A stretch of 64,000 nt of DNA, taken from positions 2,294,001 through 2,358,000 of the forward strand of contig NZ_CP129235.1 in NCBI RefSeq assembly GCF_030413635.1. Reading direction: 5' to 3'. The notes under the pieces are model-generated. The model was not told the origin of the DNA, did no database searches, and saw only the letters and a program-made list of their open reading frames with translations. The first letter of the stretch is position 1, and each line of letters starts with the position of its first letter. Shown piece after piece: positions 15,166 to 23,723 of this stretch. The position numbers were made by a program, and so were the translations under genes. The stretch comes from Planococcus shenhongbingii (GTDB lineage Bacteria > Bacillota > Bacilli > Bacillales_A > Planococcaceae).

Positions 15166-16588
15166 CCGCGTATTTTCCTTACAAGATGTGAGTTTTCGTT
15201 TTCCGGATGATGCAAGCAATACCTTAAATGATATTTCCTTTAGCATTAGCCGCGGTGAACGCGTCGTGATTTCCGGTCCGAGCGGCTGCGGGAAAAGCAC
15301 GCTCTTGTATTTGCTGAACCGGTTATACCCACTCAATTGCGACGGCATCACCAGCAGTGCCATCCACTTATTCGGCAAAAATGCCGAACACTATGCTCCC
15401 GGTGAAATCAACCACCGGGTAGCCACCGTTTTCCAGGATCCGGATTCGCAGTTCTGCATGCCGACGGTCGAAGAAGAATTGGCGTTTACGCTGGAGAATC
15501 TGCATGTCCCTTTTGCGGAGATGGATCCGCGCATTGCGGAAGTGCTGCAATTGACCGGCCTTTCCCATTTGCGCCAGTCGGTGATCCAGTCGCTGTCTGG
15601 CGGCATGAAACAGCGCGTTGCGACCGCTTGTGCATTGATTATGGAACCGGAAGTGCTGCTGCTCGATGAGCCGATTTCCCATCTCGATCCCTATACGGCG
15701 GAACAGTTTATCGAATGGCTGGATGAGCTCCAGAAAAGCTTCAATGTGACAATTGTAGCCGTGGAACACCGTCTGGATTTATGGAGATCGTTTTTCAATC
15801 GGGAACTTGTTATGGATTCTGAAGGGAATATGGTTGCCGATAGCGCATTTGCTATACAGCAGCCGGTTTTGTTTCCCGAATGGATTTCAGCAGCCGGCCC
15901 GGAAACGGCTTTAACCGCAAATGAAATTTCAGTGAGGATGAAAGATGAAGAACTGTTATTGCCGATGTCATTTATTGCAAAACGCGGCGAAGTCGTCGTC
16001 ATCGCCGGTCCGAATGGCAGCGGAAAATCGACATTGATGAAAGCTTTATGCGGAATTTACGCTTTATCTGGCGGAACGGTGAAGTCTGACGGCGCCGGCT
16101 ATGTGCCGCAGTCACCGGAATACCTGTTTCTCGAGAAAACCGTGGCAGCGGAACTGGCGTTTTCCGGTGTTTCTTCAGCAAACGAGTTGGAAGAATTGAT
16201 GGAGCGTTTGCGCTTAAAGGAAATAAGAGACGCACACCCTTTCTCGGTGAGCCACGGGCAAAAAAGGCGCATCGCAATTGGCGCCATGCTTGCTGACAAG
16301 CGGCCAGTCCTGTTGATGGATGAACCGACTTCAGGTCAGGACACGGCAGCATTATTGGAATTATTCGAGCTGATCACTGAACGGGCCCGCGAAGGGGTGA
16401 CCATCTTCATCATTACGCATGATATGGAGTTTGCCGCAAGCGTTGCCGATTCGGTGCTACTGATAAAGGACGGACATTTAACAGGCAAGTTTAAAGCAGC
16501 AGCCGTTTGGAACGACGAAACATTGCTGGCTGAACATCATCTTTTGCCGCCGAAAGGAGTCCAGCGCTATGCGGAATCTTTTGCATGA
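15152..16588 (+). CDS. ykoD: YkoD, ECF transporter energising ATPase with two ABC domains
   Basis: 478 residues if translation starts at ATG 15152 (GTG 15158 has slightly better spacing from AAAGG). Two fused ABC domains: Walker A GPSGCGKST, signature LSGGMKQR, Walker B VLLLDEPISHLD; then GPNGSGKST, a non-canonical second signature VSHGQKRR, and VLLMDEPTSGQD. The fusion of both ATPases in one chain is normal for YkoD. The start overlaps the end of ykoE and the end overlaps the start of ykoC. Confidence 0.93.
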   Translation: MQVYDRVFSLQDVSFRFPDDASNTLNDISFSISRGERVVISGPSGCGKSTLLYLLNRLYPLNCDGITSSAIHLFGKNAEHYAPGEINHRVATVFQDPDSQFCMPTVEEELAFTLENLHVPFAEMDPRIAEVLQLTGLSHLRQSVIQSLSGGMKQRVATACALIMEPEVLLLDEPISHLDPYTAEQFIEWLDELQKSFNVTIVAVEHRLDLWRSFFNRELVMDSEGNMVADSAFAIQQPVLFPEWISAAGPETALTANEISVRMKDEELLLPMSFIAKRGEVVVIAGPNGSGKSTLMKALCGIYALSGGTVKSDGAGYVPQSPEYLFLEKTVAAELAFSGVSSANELEELMERLRLKEIRDAHPFSVSHGQKRRIAIGAMLADKRPVLLMDEPTSGQDTAALLELFELITERAREGVTIFIITHDMEFAASVADSVLLIKDGHLTGKFKAAAVWNDETLLAEHHLLPPKGVQRYAESFA

Positions 16589-17330
16589 CATGAATCCTTC
16601 CGTGAAATTCTTGATTGTGGCTGTCTCGATGCTGACGATTGCGTTTTTCTTCGATCCCTGGACCCCTTTTTTATTCTGGCTGGCTGTATTGGTTTTGCAA
16701 GTTTTGTTGAGCCGCATCAATTGGAAAATTTGGGCGCTGTTCATGCTGCCGTTTTTGCTTGGAGCATTCGGATATCTTTGGACGACGATTGTGTTCGGTG
16801 CTGATACCAGCGGCGAAGTGATTTGGTCGGTTGCAAGCTTTGATGTGACAGCTGAACAACTGGACACCGCTTTATCACTGGCATTTCGGGTTTTAGCGTT
16901 TTCCACTTTATCGCTGATGTTTGCCTTCACCACCGATCCGGTAAAATTTATCATGAGCTTGATGCAACAGCTGAAGCTTTCGCCGAAACTGGCTTACGGC
17001 ATCATGGTCGGCTATCAGTTTTTACCGGTGATGAAAGACGAATTCACGCAAATCCAGCAAGCACACCGGCTTCGTGGTTTGGATATGGAAAAACGTTTAG
17101 TGCAGCGGGTGTTCGGCATGCGCCGGCTTCTCATACCAATGCTTGCCGGCGCCGTAAGGAAAGCGGAACGGTCGGCGTTCGCCATGGAGGCCCGCGGGTT
17201 CACTGGAGAATCACGGACGGCATATTATAAGCCGGTGAAGCTGAGCCGGCTTGATGCATGGATGAGCTGTCTGTTTTTGCTTTTGCTTATTGGCAGCTGC
17301 ACGGGCGGCGTCCTATTGCACGGAAAATAA
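16569..17330 (+). CDS. ykoC: YkoC, transmembrane (T) component of ECF transporter
   Basis: 253 residues, EcfT family. Hydrophobic helices in the first 110 residues and near the C-terminus; the cytoplasmic coupling helices carry HRLRGLDME and FAMEARGFTG, the latter being the Ala-Arg-Gly signature that contacts the ATPases. AAAGGAG ten bases before ATG 16569, inside the end of ykoD. Completes the four-gene HMP/thiamine-precursor uptake operon. Confidence 0.93.
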   Translation: MRNLLHDMNPSVKFLIVAVSMLTIAFFFDPWTPFLFWLAVLVLQVLLSRINWKIWALFMLPFLLGAFGYLWTTIVFGADTSGEVIWSVASFDVTAEQLDTALSLAFRVLAFSTLSLMFAFTTDPVKFIMSLMQQLKLSPKLAYGIMVGYQFLPVMKDEFTQIQQAHRLRGLDMEKRLVQRVFGMRRLLIPMLAGAVRKAERSAFAMEARGFTGESRTAYYKPVKLSRLDAWMSCLFLLLLIGSCTGGVLLHGK

Positions 17331-17362
17331 CAACGGCTTGATTAAAGCAAACTGCTAAGACT

Positions 17363-17397
17363 GGAGAGCTCGCTCGTTGACAGCTCTCCTTTTTTTA
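17363..17397 (+). terminator. Terminator of ykoFEDC operon
   Basis: GGAGAGCT / AGCTCTCC stem with an 11-base loop and eight T. Confidence 0.93.
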
Positions 17398-17600
17398 TTG
17401 GAATTTGGCATCAATGGCTGGTTTCTTTATCCTTAAACATCCCTTAAATAAATTTATTTTAGCAAAGCTTTACTCTATTTTCTTTTTCTTTTTTGCTGAT
17501 TCGCTCTTTTTTCTTGGTTGCTTGTTTTGAATTTTTATAAATTTACCTTATGTAGTTTTTTACATGTATTATGCAAATCCACAATACCGATTCATTTTTG
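17398..17600. other. AT-rich spacer between convergent operons
   Basis: Lies between the ykoC terminator and the terminator of the minus-strand acetyltransferase gene. No gene or repeat seen. Confidence 0.5.
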
Positions 17601-17602
17601 AA

Positions 17603-17639
17603 AACCAAAAGAAAAAGCATCCGCTTTGTTAGCGGATGC
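17603..17639 (-). terminator. Terminator of GNAT gene
   Basis: GCATCCGC / GCGGATGC stem (17617-17639) with a seven-base loop, followed on the minus strand by TTTTTCTTTTGG. Confidence 0.88.
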
Positions 17640-17643
17640 CGGT

Positions 17644-18468
17644 TTAATGGATGCGCGGGCTTTTGACGACCGCTTTATTGTACATGAGTTTAAAACCATT
17701 CCGTTCCATATTCCGGGCGGACACGGTATCTGGCTGAGTGGTGACCGTGACATGGCTGCAGCCTTTTTCTTTGGCATAGCGCAGCCGTTCTTCAATCAGC
17801 AGGTTCTGAAAGCCCCTTCCCCTAAAAGCCTTGACGGTGCTCGTTAAAAACAGCTCTCCAAGCTTTCCGTCTATTGCAATCGTTGCTCCTGCTATGCTTT
17901 CTCCATTTGCTTTTAACAAGAATCCAGCTGTATTGGAGACTTCCAAGAAGGTGCGTGTCGACTCCATCATTTCTTCCGTCACGGTATTGTCTCTTGAAAT
18001 GCCTAAAGCCACTGTCCAAGCCCACTCATAAGTTTCTTCCCCTGACACTTCTGCAACCGTAACTGCTTCATCTTTCAAACGGTTTTCTTTAGGCTGCCAA
18101 TTTTCCAGTTCCACTACCCAGACGGCCAAAAAATGATCGAATGTATAGTTCCGTTCCTGGAGCTGAGCCAATAACAGCGGATCACAAAAAGGCGTGAGTT
18201 CAAACTCGGCATGCGCCACTTCTTTTCTCTTCCGGATAAAGTCTTCAATAACATTCAAATCATTTTCCACAAGTACTCCGTTTAGGCCGAAGCCGATGCC
18301 GAAACAGACATTGCCGGTGCAGAAAACCTCTCCTTTTCCTTGCAAGGTCAAGTAATCCATATTAGCAGCTGGATTCATTTCTTTATGTTTTATTATGTAC
18401 TCCTTTGTTCCGCGGCTTTTGATGGCTTCTATTTTTCTGGCCAGACTTTTATTGTTCACTAAAGTCAT
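17644..18468 (-). CDS. GNAT-family N-acetyltransferase
   Basis: 274 residues from ATG 18468 (AGGAG ten bases upstream; a GTG three codons earlier is too close). The C-terminal half has the acetyl-CoA site: AFRGRGFQNLLIEERLRYAKEKGC (partial: FRGRGFQNLLIEERL), followed by VTVTTQPDTVSARNMERNGF, the usual beta5-alpha4 region. The N-terminal 130 residues (FGIGFGLNGVL, HAEFELTPFCDP) form a second GNAT-like half seen in two-domain members. Substrate unknown. Transcribed alone between two terminators. Confidence 0.85.
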   Translation of the reverse strand: MTLVNNKSLARKIEAIKSRGTKEYIIKHKEMNPAANMDYLTLQGKGEVFCTGNVCFGIGFGLNGVLVENDLNVIEDFIRKRKEVAHAEFELTPFCDPLLLAQLQERNYTFDHFLAVWVVELENWQPKENRLKDEAVTVAEVSGEETYEWAWTVALGISRDNTVTEEMMESTRTFLEVSNTAGFLLKANGESIAGATIAIDGKLGELFLTSTVKAFRGRGFQNLLIEERLRYAKEKGCSHVTVTTQPDTVSARNMERNGFKLMYNKAVVKSPRIH

Positions 18469-18491
18469 ATCAATCACGCTCCTAAAAGCTT

Positions 18492-18531
18492 AAAAGGCAT
18501 TCAAATTGGTTTTCAATTTGAATGCCTTTTG
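18492..18531 (-). terminator. Bidirectional palindrome/terminator between Spo0M-like and GNAT genes
   Basis: AAAAGGCATTCAAATT and its complement AATTTGAATGCCTTTT form a 16-bp stem with a short loop. The T-run (seven T) is on the plus strand; on the minus strand, the direction of both neighbours, only the stem-derived T4 is present. Confidence 0.65.
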
Positions 18532-18546
18532 TTTTTTTATCTCATG

Positions 18547-18969
18547 CTAGAAGTTTTCTTCTTGTCCATAGGAAATTTCATCTTCATCTTGGACATCTAC
18601 ACCATTCACAATATGGACAATCGTCCGAAGGATCAGTTTTCCTTTTGAATTCTGCAGAAGCCAGCGTTCATCCGGCACAATATCAAATTGGTGCATGGCA
18701 GCGTCCTTTGACTTGACAGAACCGATAAATTCCAACGACTGTTTAGCGACGATGTTTTCAATCACATCAAAATCGCTGTCTTCACGATAATTTTCAATTT
18801 GCTTTACGACGTTCAGCTCAATGTATTCTATCTCTTGGTCGCTGTTTCCGCCAGTAAAGTAAACCGTCCCGTTCAAGGTTTCACCTTCTTCTAAATGCGG
18901 CCTCTCAACGACTGTATTGATTTTTAAAGAACCAATACCAATTGAACTAAGGAATTGTTTGAAATTCAT
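18547..18969 (-). CDS. Spo0M-like protein, short arrestin-fold form
   Basis: 140 residues. MNFKQFLSSIGIGSLKINTVVE and EEGETLNGTVYFTGGNSDQEIEYIEL follow the N-terminal arrestin-like half of Spo0M, a cytoplasmic protein affecting sporulation stage 0 and cell division in B. subtilis. The family is normally about 250 residues; this one stops after the first beta-sandwich with an acidic tail (DEDEISYGQEENF). No second half is visible in other frames downstream, where a hairpin follows, so I read it as a naturally short version. GGAGGG precedes ATG. Confidence 0.75.
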   Translation of the reverse strand: MNFKQFLSSIGIGSLKINTVVERPHLEEGETLNGTVYFTGGNSDQEIEYIELNVVKQIENYREDSDFDVIENIVAKQSLEFIGSVKSKDAAMHQFDIVPDERWLLQNSKGKLILRTIVHIVNGVDVQDEDEISYGQEENF

Positions 18970-19031
18970 AAAACGGCACCCTCCAGTATTTGCTAATCCT
19001 TCTTTACCACAAGAAAAACTGCTTTAAACGG

Positions 19032-20219
19032 TTACAGCAATTCGGTGTAATCGTATTGATTTTCCAGATTGACTTCATGTTTATTATAGCGGCGCTTGAA
19101 TAATTTGTAAAAATGAGCAACTAGTACTTTAATGATGGCGTAGGCTGGAATGCCAAGAATGACGCCCGCAATGCCGAACAGAGATCCTGCTGTAAGCAAC
19201 ACGAAAATAATCGTGATTGGATGAATAATCATCGTTTTCCCCATAACTTGCGGCGAAATCAAGTTGCTTTCAAAGATCTGTACGATCGTCCAGACAATAC
19301 CGACCTTCAACAGCATAAATGGCGAAATCACAATCCCGACAATGGCTGCCGGTGCAAAAGCGATTGCCGGTCCAATATAAGGCACGATGCTGGTAACTCC
19401 AGCCAGGAAGCCGAACAGCAATGCATAATCAAGTTTGATGATTAAGAACCCGATATACACCATCACACCGATAAAAATCCCGACGATGATCTTTCCTTGG
19501 ATATAGGCACCGATTTGGCGGTCCGCTTCATGGAACACAGATTTTGTGTCTTCACGGAACCGTGGCGGCAAAAGTTTCAGGATAAAGGCAGGAAATTTTT
19601 CACCGTCTTTCAACAAATAAAACAAGATGAAAGGCACGATGATAATGGATAAAACAACGCCTGTAACCGTGCTGATGAATTCCGTCAGCCGAGACAGCAT
19701 GCTCGTGGCAGTTGCCTGGAAAGTTTCGTTGAATGTACTAGGCAGCGTAGTAAGCAGCTCTTCAATATTCAAACTCGAATTAATATAGTATTCGCCGATA
19801 TACGATGTTCTTAAAAATGCATCGACATCTGTCAGCAGCTGCATAAAGTAATCCGGAAACTCCAGAATCAGCGTTTGCGTCTGCTCCCGCAAAAATGGCA
19901 GCACCAGCACGATGAGCAAAGTAAGCAACCCGGTTAACGCCACAAAGATGATGACAATTCCCCAAATTCTCGGTATCCGGAAGCCTTCCAGCATCCGAAG
20001 GACCGGGCGCAGCAAATAATACAGCACAAGTGCCAAAATAACCGGCAGTAAAATGGTTTTCAAGAACACGAGCAGCGGTTCGAATATGAACGACACTTCC
20101 CGGAATATGAAAATAACCAAGCCGATCAGCACCAGCGCGATCAAAGTGAATAATAAGTTGGTTCCTCCGAGAAAACGGATAAAATTTGTTGAGAAGAAAG
20201 ATTGTTTTTCCGTCTCCAT
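19032..20219 (-). CDS. AI-2E family (YdbI/YubA-type) membrane transporter
   Basis: 395 residues, about eight membrane helices: a cluster in 20-110, a soluble stretch rich in Ser/Thr (LRTSYIGEYYINSSLNIEELLTTLP region) and the C-terminal core with VPFILFYLLKDGEKF, FHEADRQIGAYIQGKIIVG and the family motif FLAGVTSIVPYIGPAIAF. Members include TqsA (autoinducer-2 export) and Na+/H+ antiporter-like proteins; substrate cannot be told from sequence. AGGAG precedes ATG. Confidence 0.85.
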   Translation of the reverse strand: METEKQSFFSTNFIRFLGGTNLLFTLIALVLIGLVIFIFREVSFIFEPLLVFLKTILLPVILALVLYYLLRPVLRMLEGFRIPRIWGIVIIFVALTGLLTLLIVLVLPFLREQTQTLILEFPDYFMQLLTDVDAFLRTSYIGEYYINSSLNIEELLTTLPSTFNETFQATATSMLSRLTEFISTVTGVVLSIIIVPFILFYLLKDGEKFPAFILKLLPPRFREDTKSVFHEADRQIGAYIQGKIIVGIFIGVMVYIGFLIIKLDYALLFGFLAGVTSIVPYIGPAIAFAPAAIVGIVISPFMLLKVGIVWTIVQIFESNLISPQVMGKTMIIHPITIIFVLLTAGSLFGIAGVILGIPAYAIIKVLVAHFYKLFKRRYNKHEVNLENQYDYTELL

Positions 20220-20278
20220 GCCACTCCTACTTTCTATTAATATCGGTATGCATTAATTTTAGCATATTATCTGATATT

Positions 20279-21223
20279 TTAATTGAGTGGTTGTGATAAA
20301 AATTCGGAAAGGGCTTGTTTGTTTTGTTCCAAATCCATTTCGATGACCGAGCCTGCGTGAGAGTAGCTTTGGAAGCTATAACTGTTTTTCACGGGAATTG
20401 TCAGGCGTTCCAATTCACCGCCGCCGCTCATCGCCAACTGGGCAGCCAGCTTTACTTGGTCAGAAGTGGAAACGTCGGTCTGGATATAGCCTTGGACCGC
20501 TCCAGCAAGTTTCGGATATTTCGGAATCGCCGAAACGCTGATCAGTTCATCTTTCAATGCCGCAAGAGCTTGCTGCTGGCGGCGGACCCGGCCGAAATCG
20601 CCTTCTTCGTCAGCACGGAAACGTGCGTACCCAAGAAGTTCCTTGCCATTTAAATGCTGGACGCCTTGCTCTAAAGTAACGCCGATATTTTTAGACATGT
20701 CTTTTTCGACATCCACTTCCACACCGTTTGGCGCCGCGATATCAACCAATTGTTCGAAATTCGAGAAATCGATTTGGGCGAAATGATGGATTTCCACCCC
20801 GAACATGCCACGCAGCGTATCTGCCAGGAGATCCGCACCGCCCAAATAATAAGCGGTGTTCAATTTATACGATTGATAGCCTGGTATATCGGCGTAAATG
20901 TCACGCATGAATGAAGTCAATTTTACTTCATTCGTTTTTTTATCGTGTGATAACAGCATCATCGTATCCGACCGGGATTTTTCTTCTCCCCGTGAATCGA
21001 CTCCGACAATCAAAATATTCTGGAATTCCCCATTCTCTGGGTCGCCGTTGAATTCCACTGGTTGTTGTTCTGTATTTTCAGCTATCTTATATCCGCTTTG
21101 AAATTGCAAAAAAGCATAAATTCCTGCTGCCGCCACTGCGATGAACAACAGGAGCAAAACGCCTCGAAAACGTAAGCGTTTCTTTTTGCGCCGTTTTCTG
21201 GTGGGCTGTAATTCTTCTTCCAT
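20279..21223 (-). CDS. LytR-CpsA-Psr family cell-wall glycopolymer ligase
   Basis: 314 residues. Basic cytoplasmic N-terminus (RKRRKKKRLRFR), one membrane helix about 21-42, then the extracellular LCP domain with ILIVGVDSRGEEKSRSDTMMLLS, SFMRDIYADIPG (catalytic Arg/Asp), KLNTAYYLGG and LGYARFRADEEGDFGRVRRQQ. The family transfers teichoic acid or other polymers from undecaprenyl phosphate to peptidoglycan. Like TagU/LytR of B. subtilis. Single gene. Confidence 0.92.
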   Translation of the reverse strand: MEEELQPTRKRRKKKRLRFRGVLLLLFIAVAAAGIYAFLQFQSGYKIAENTEQQPVEFNGDPENGEFQNILIVGVDSRGEEKSRSDTMMLLSHDKKTNEVKLTSFMRDIYADIPGYQSYKLNTAYYLGGADLLADTLRGMFGVEIHHFAQIDFSNFEQLVDIAAPNGVEVDVEKDMSKNIGVTLEQGVQHLNGKELLGYARFRADEEGDFGRVRRQQQALAALKDELISVSAIPKYPKLAGAVQGYIQTDVSTSDQVKLAAQLAMSGGGELERLTIPVKNSYSFQSYSHAGSVIEMDLEQNKQALSEFLSQPLN

Positions 21224-21372
21224 AATTTACACGTTCCTTTCTAGTTGGTGCCTTATATGAGACGTCGGTTGGCATGAAGAAGTTTCTGCTCAATCATTAT
21301 AATCATTTTCATTGTCGTAAAACAGTGGGAATGGTAAGATTTTTTTAATACAAGCGAGAGGAGTCACCACTT

Positions 21373-21909
21373 ATGACAGAAAAAGCGACATTTGCAGGCG
21401 GCTGCTTCTGGTGCATGGTAAAACCATTTGATCAGTTTGACGGCATTGAAAGCGTAGTTTCGGGCTATAGCGGAGGCCATATTGAAAATCCCACATATGA
21501 ACAAGTTAAAACCGGCACCACCGGCCATTTGGAAGTGGTGCAAATCACGTTCCACCCGGATATTTTCACCTATGATCAGCTGCTCGACATCTTCTGGCAG
21601 CAAATCGACCCGACGGACAATGATGGCCAGTTCCAGGACCGCGGCACCCAGTACCGTCCGGCCATTTTCGTACATAACGAAAAACAGCGGGAACTAGCCG
21701 AGAAGTCAAAACGTCAACTCGACGCGAGCGGCCGCTTCCAAAAGCCGGTAATCACCGAAATCTTAGATGCTGCCCCTTTTTATGCAGCGGAAGATTACCA
21801 TCAGGACTTCTATAAGAAAAATGCGGAGCATTATAAAAAAGACCGTGCCATTTCTGGCCGCGACGAATTCCTTGAAGCAGTTTGGGAAAAAAGTGAAGTT
21901 ACGAACTGA
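21373..21909 (+). CDS. msrA: Peptide-methionine (S)-S-oxide reductase, stand-alone paralogue
   Basis: 178 residues. GGCFWC with catalytic C11; C14 is the only other cysteine, so the usual C-terminal resolving cysteines are absent and regeneration would use C14 or an external thiol. Conserved [17 protein letters not shown] and [15 protein letters not shown]. Reduces methionine S-sulfoxide. A second msrA, in an operon with msrB, is at 53885-54415 and is roughly two-thirds identical by eye. GAGAGGAG lies upstream of ATG. Confidence 0.95.
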   Translation: MTEKATFAGGCFWCMVKPFDQFDGIESVVSGYSGGHIENPTYEQVKTGTTGHLEVVQITFHPDIFTYDQLLDIFWQQIDPTDNDGQFQDRGTQYRPAIFVHNEKQRELAEKSKRQLDASGRFQKPVITEILDAAPFYAAEDYHQDFYKKNAEHYKKDRAISGRDEFLEAVWEKSEVTN

Positions 21910-21926
21910 AAAAGCATCTACAGAAT

Positions 21927-21962
21927 GGCGTGAAACCTCTATAGGATTTCACGTCGTTTTTT
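21927..21962 (+). terminator. Terminator of stand-alone msrA
   Basis: CGTGAAA (21929-21935) and TTTCACG (21947-21953) pair, followed by TCGTTTTTT. Confidence 0.8.
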
Positions 21963-21979
21963 ATAGCTTAGGCATAAAC

Positions 21980-22015
21980 TGAAAAAGGACAGCCCGCTTT
22001 CGCGGCCGTCCTTTG
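21980..22015 (-). terminator. Terminator of MFS-corA-yfnB operon
   Basis: GGACGGCCGC / GCGGGCTGTCC pairing on the minus strand with a GAAA-type loop and TTTTTC behind. Confidence 0.85.
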
Positions 22016-22021
22016 ATCACA

Positions 22022-22735
22022 TCATTTACTATTTTTTTCGGTTTTATTGCCATTAATGATCTCCCCGAGTTCCAGCAATTCCCGTATTTCATAAGTAGGC
22101 CGGATGCCGGTTGTGTTTTTCTTGCCGAACGGGTTGTACCAGCACGTATCGATGCCATAATCCGCACCGCCTTGAATATCCGATGTCAGCGAGTCACCGA
22201 CTATCAGTACGCCTTCTTTGCTGCTGAGGCCGAGTTTCTCGAATGCATAATCGAAGATTCCTTTATGCGGTTTTTGGAAGCCGGTTTCTTCAGAGATGAT
22301 CAAGTGCTCGAAACGGCCATTGAAAGGTGAATTTTGAATGCGCGATTTCTGGACTTCTCCAAAGCCGTTTGTGATAATCGCCAAACGACAGTCATCGAGG
22401 CTCTCCAATAATTCCTCCGCTCCCGGCATGATATGTGTTTCCTTCCCCAAATTTTCCAAATAGAGCTTTGAGAACGTATCAGCGCTGATGTCCAGTTCAT
22501 GCTCGAGAAATAAGCGCTTGAAGCGCTCAATGCCAAGTTCCCGAATGGCCATTCTCCCTTGTTCCAATTCATGCCAAAGCACTTCGCTTATTTTCCGGTA
22601 GCTGGCATGAGTATCGGCAAACCCTGTCGGCATATCGTGTTCCATAAAAGTATTATGTAAAGCCGAATGCTCCGCTTTCTTAAAATCCAGCAATGTATCA
22701 TCAATATCAAATAAAATTATTGTGTATTTTTTCAT
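22022..22735 (-). CDS. yfnB: HAD hydrolase, YjjG/YfnB-type nucleotidase
   Basis: 237 residues. HAD motif I FDIDDTLLDF, motif II ITNGF, motif III K in FQKPHKGIFDYAF and motif IV GDSLTSDIQGG. The QGRMAIRELGIERF-type cap and SEETGFQKP fit the YjjG family, which dephosphorylates noncanonical pyrimidine nucleotides (house cleaning). Last of three genes, 24 bases behind corA. Confidence 0.88.
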   Translation of the reverse strand: MKKYTIILFDIDDTLLDFKKAEHSALHNTFMEHDMPTGFADTHASYRKISEVLWHELEQGRMAIRELGIERFKRLFLEHELDISADTFSKLYLENLGKETHIMPGAEELLESLDDCRLAIITNGFGEVQKSRIQNSPFNGRFEHLIISEETGFQKPHKGIFDYAFEKLGLSSKEGVLIVGDSLTSDIQGGADYGIDTCWYNPFGKKNTTGIRPTYEIRELLELGEIINGNKTEKNSK

Positions 22736-22759
22736 TATTCCCCAAGCCTTTCCTGAAAA

Positions 22760-23713
22760 TCATTCACTGTCGAACCAGCCTTTCGAATAGAACCAGGCAA
22801 ACATACCTCCTCCAAGCAGCAGCATGACGGTCAGGATAGCATAATATCCCCCTTGCCATTGCAGTTCCGGCATATAGTTGAAATTCATGCCGTAAATGCC
22901 GGCGATGAACGTCAGCGGCATGAAAATGGTCGTGATTACCGTGAGCGTCTTCATGATATTGTTCATGCGGTAAGAGTTCAGTGAAATATAATTATCGCGG
23001 ATATCGGATGTCAGTTCTCGGTTCGAGTCGATCATATGGCTCAGTTTGATCAAGTGGTCATGGATATCCTGGAAATAAGCCCGTTTATGTTCCTGCAGGA
23101 TAAAGCGTTTCGACTCCAGGATGCGGTATACCAAATCTCTTGTGGGAATGACGATCTGGCGCAATTTGAATAAATCCCGGCGCACCAGGAATGTCTTTTC
23201 CATCACGTTTTTATCGGCTTTTTTCACGCGGTCAGTGTCTTCAATAGCAGCGAGCTGGTCTTCCAGGTCTTCAACAAGTGGGAAAAAGGAATCCACCACT
23301 TTATCCATCAATTTATACGTCACTTCCACCGGTTTGAATTGGTGGTGCTTGCTCGGATGGCTGAAAAAATCCCAAGTGATATTGACTTCTTTCAAATCCT
23401 CGAAATGAAAAGAAACGATGAAATTATCGGCAATAAAAACGTCAATTTCTTCCGCTTCCAGCGTCTCCTGGTTAAGAGAATGGAATACCAGGAAATTCAC
23501 GTCTTCGTAGTACTCCAGTTTGGGCCGCTGCAGCGAGTGGATGCAGTCTTCAATCGCCAGCGGGTGGAAATGGAAATGGCTGCTTAACAGGCCGATTTCT
23601 TCATCCGTCGGATCAATAAAATCCACCCAATACCATTTCATGTCTTTCAGCGCCTCTAGCGGCGGATTGATTATCATCTTATCTTGTTGGTTGATTGCTT
23701 GTATTCGTATCAT
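22760..23713 (-). CDS. corA: CorA-type magnesium/cobalt channel
   Basis: 317 residues: long soluble N-terminal domain, then two membrane helices in the last 65 residues with the selectivity motif YGMNFNYMPE. The basic sphincter is weak (YSKGWFDSE tail). Operon with an MFS transporter 10 bases upstream and a HAD phosphatase downstream. Expected to form a pentameric Mg2+ channel in the cytoplasmic membrane. Confidence 0.93.
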   Translation of the reverse strand: MIRIQAINQQDKMIINPPLEALKDMKWYWVDFIDPTDEEIGLLSSHFHFHPLAIEDCIHSLQRPKLEYYEDVNFLVFHSLNQETLEAEEIDVFIADNFIVSFHFEDLKEVNITWDFFSHPSKHHQFKPVEVTYKLMDKVVDSFFPLVEDLEDQLAAIEDTDRVKKADKNVMEKTFLVRRDLFKLRQIVIPTRDLVYRILESKRFILQEHKRAYFQDIHDHLIKLSHMIDSNRELTSDIRDNYISLNSYRMNNIMKTLTVITTIFMPLTFIAGIYGMNFNYMPELQWQGGYYAILTVMLLLGGGMFAWFYSKGWFDSE

Positions 23714-23723
23714 TTTGTTCCCC

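Noticed and set aside
18547..18969. Truncated pseudogene of full-length Spo0M
   Set aside because: No remnant of the second domain is readable downstream, and a hairpin follows the stop codon; a naturally short protein is simpler.
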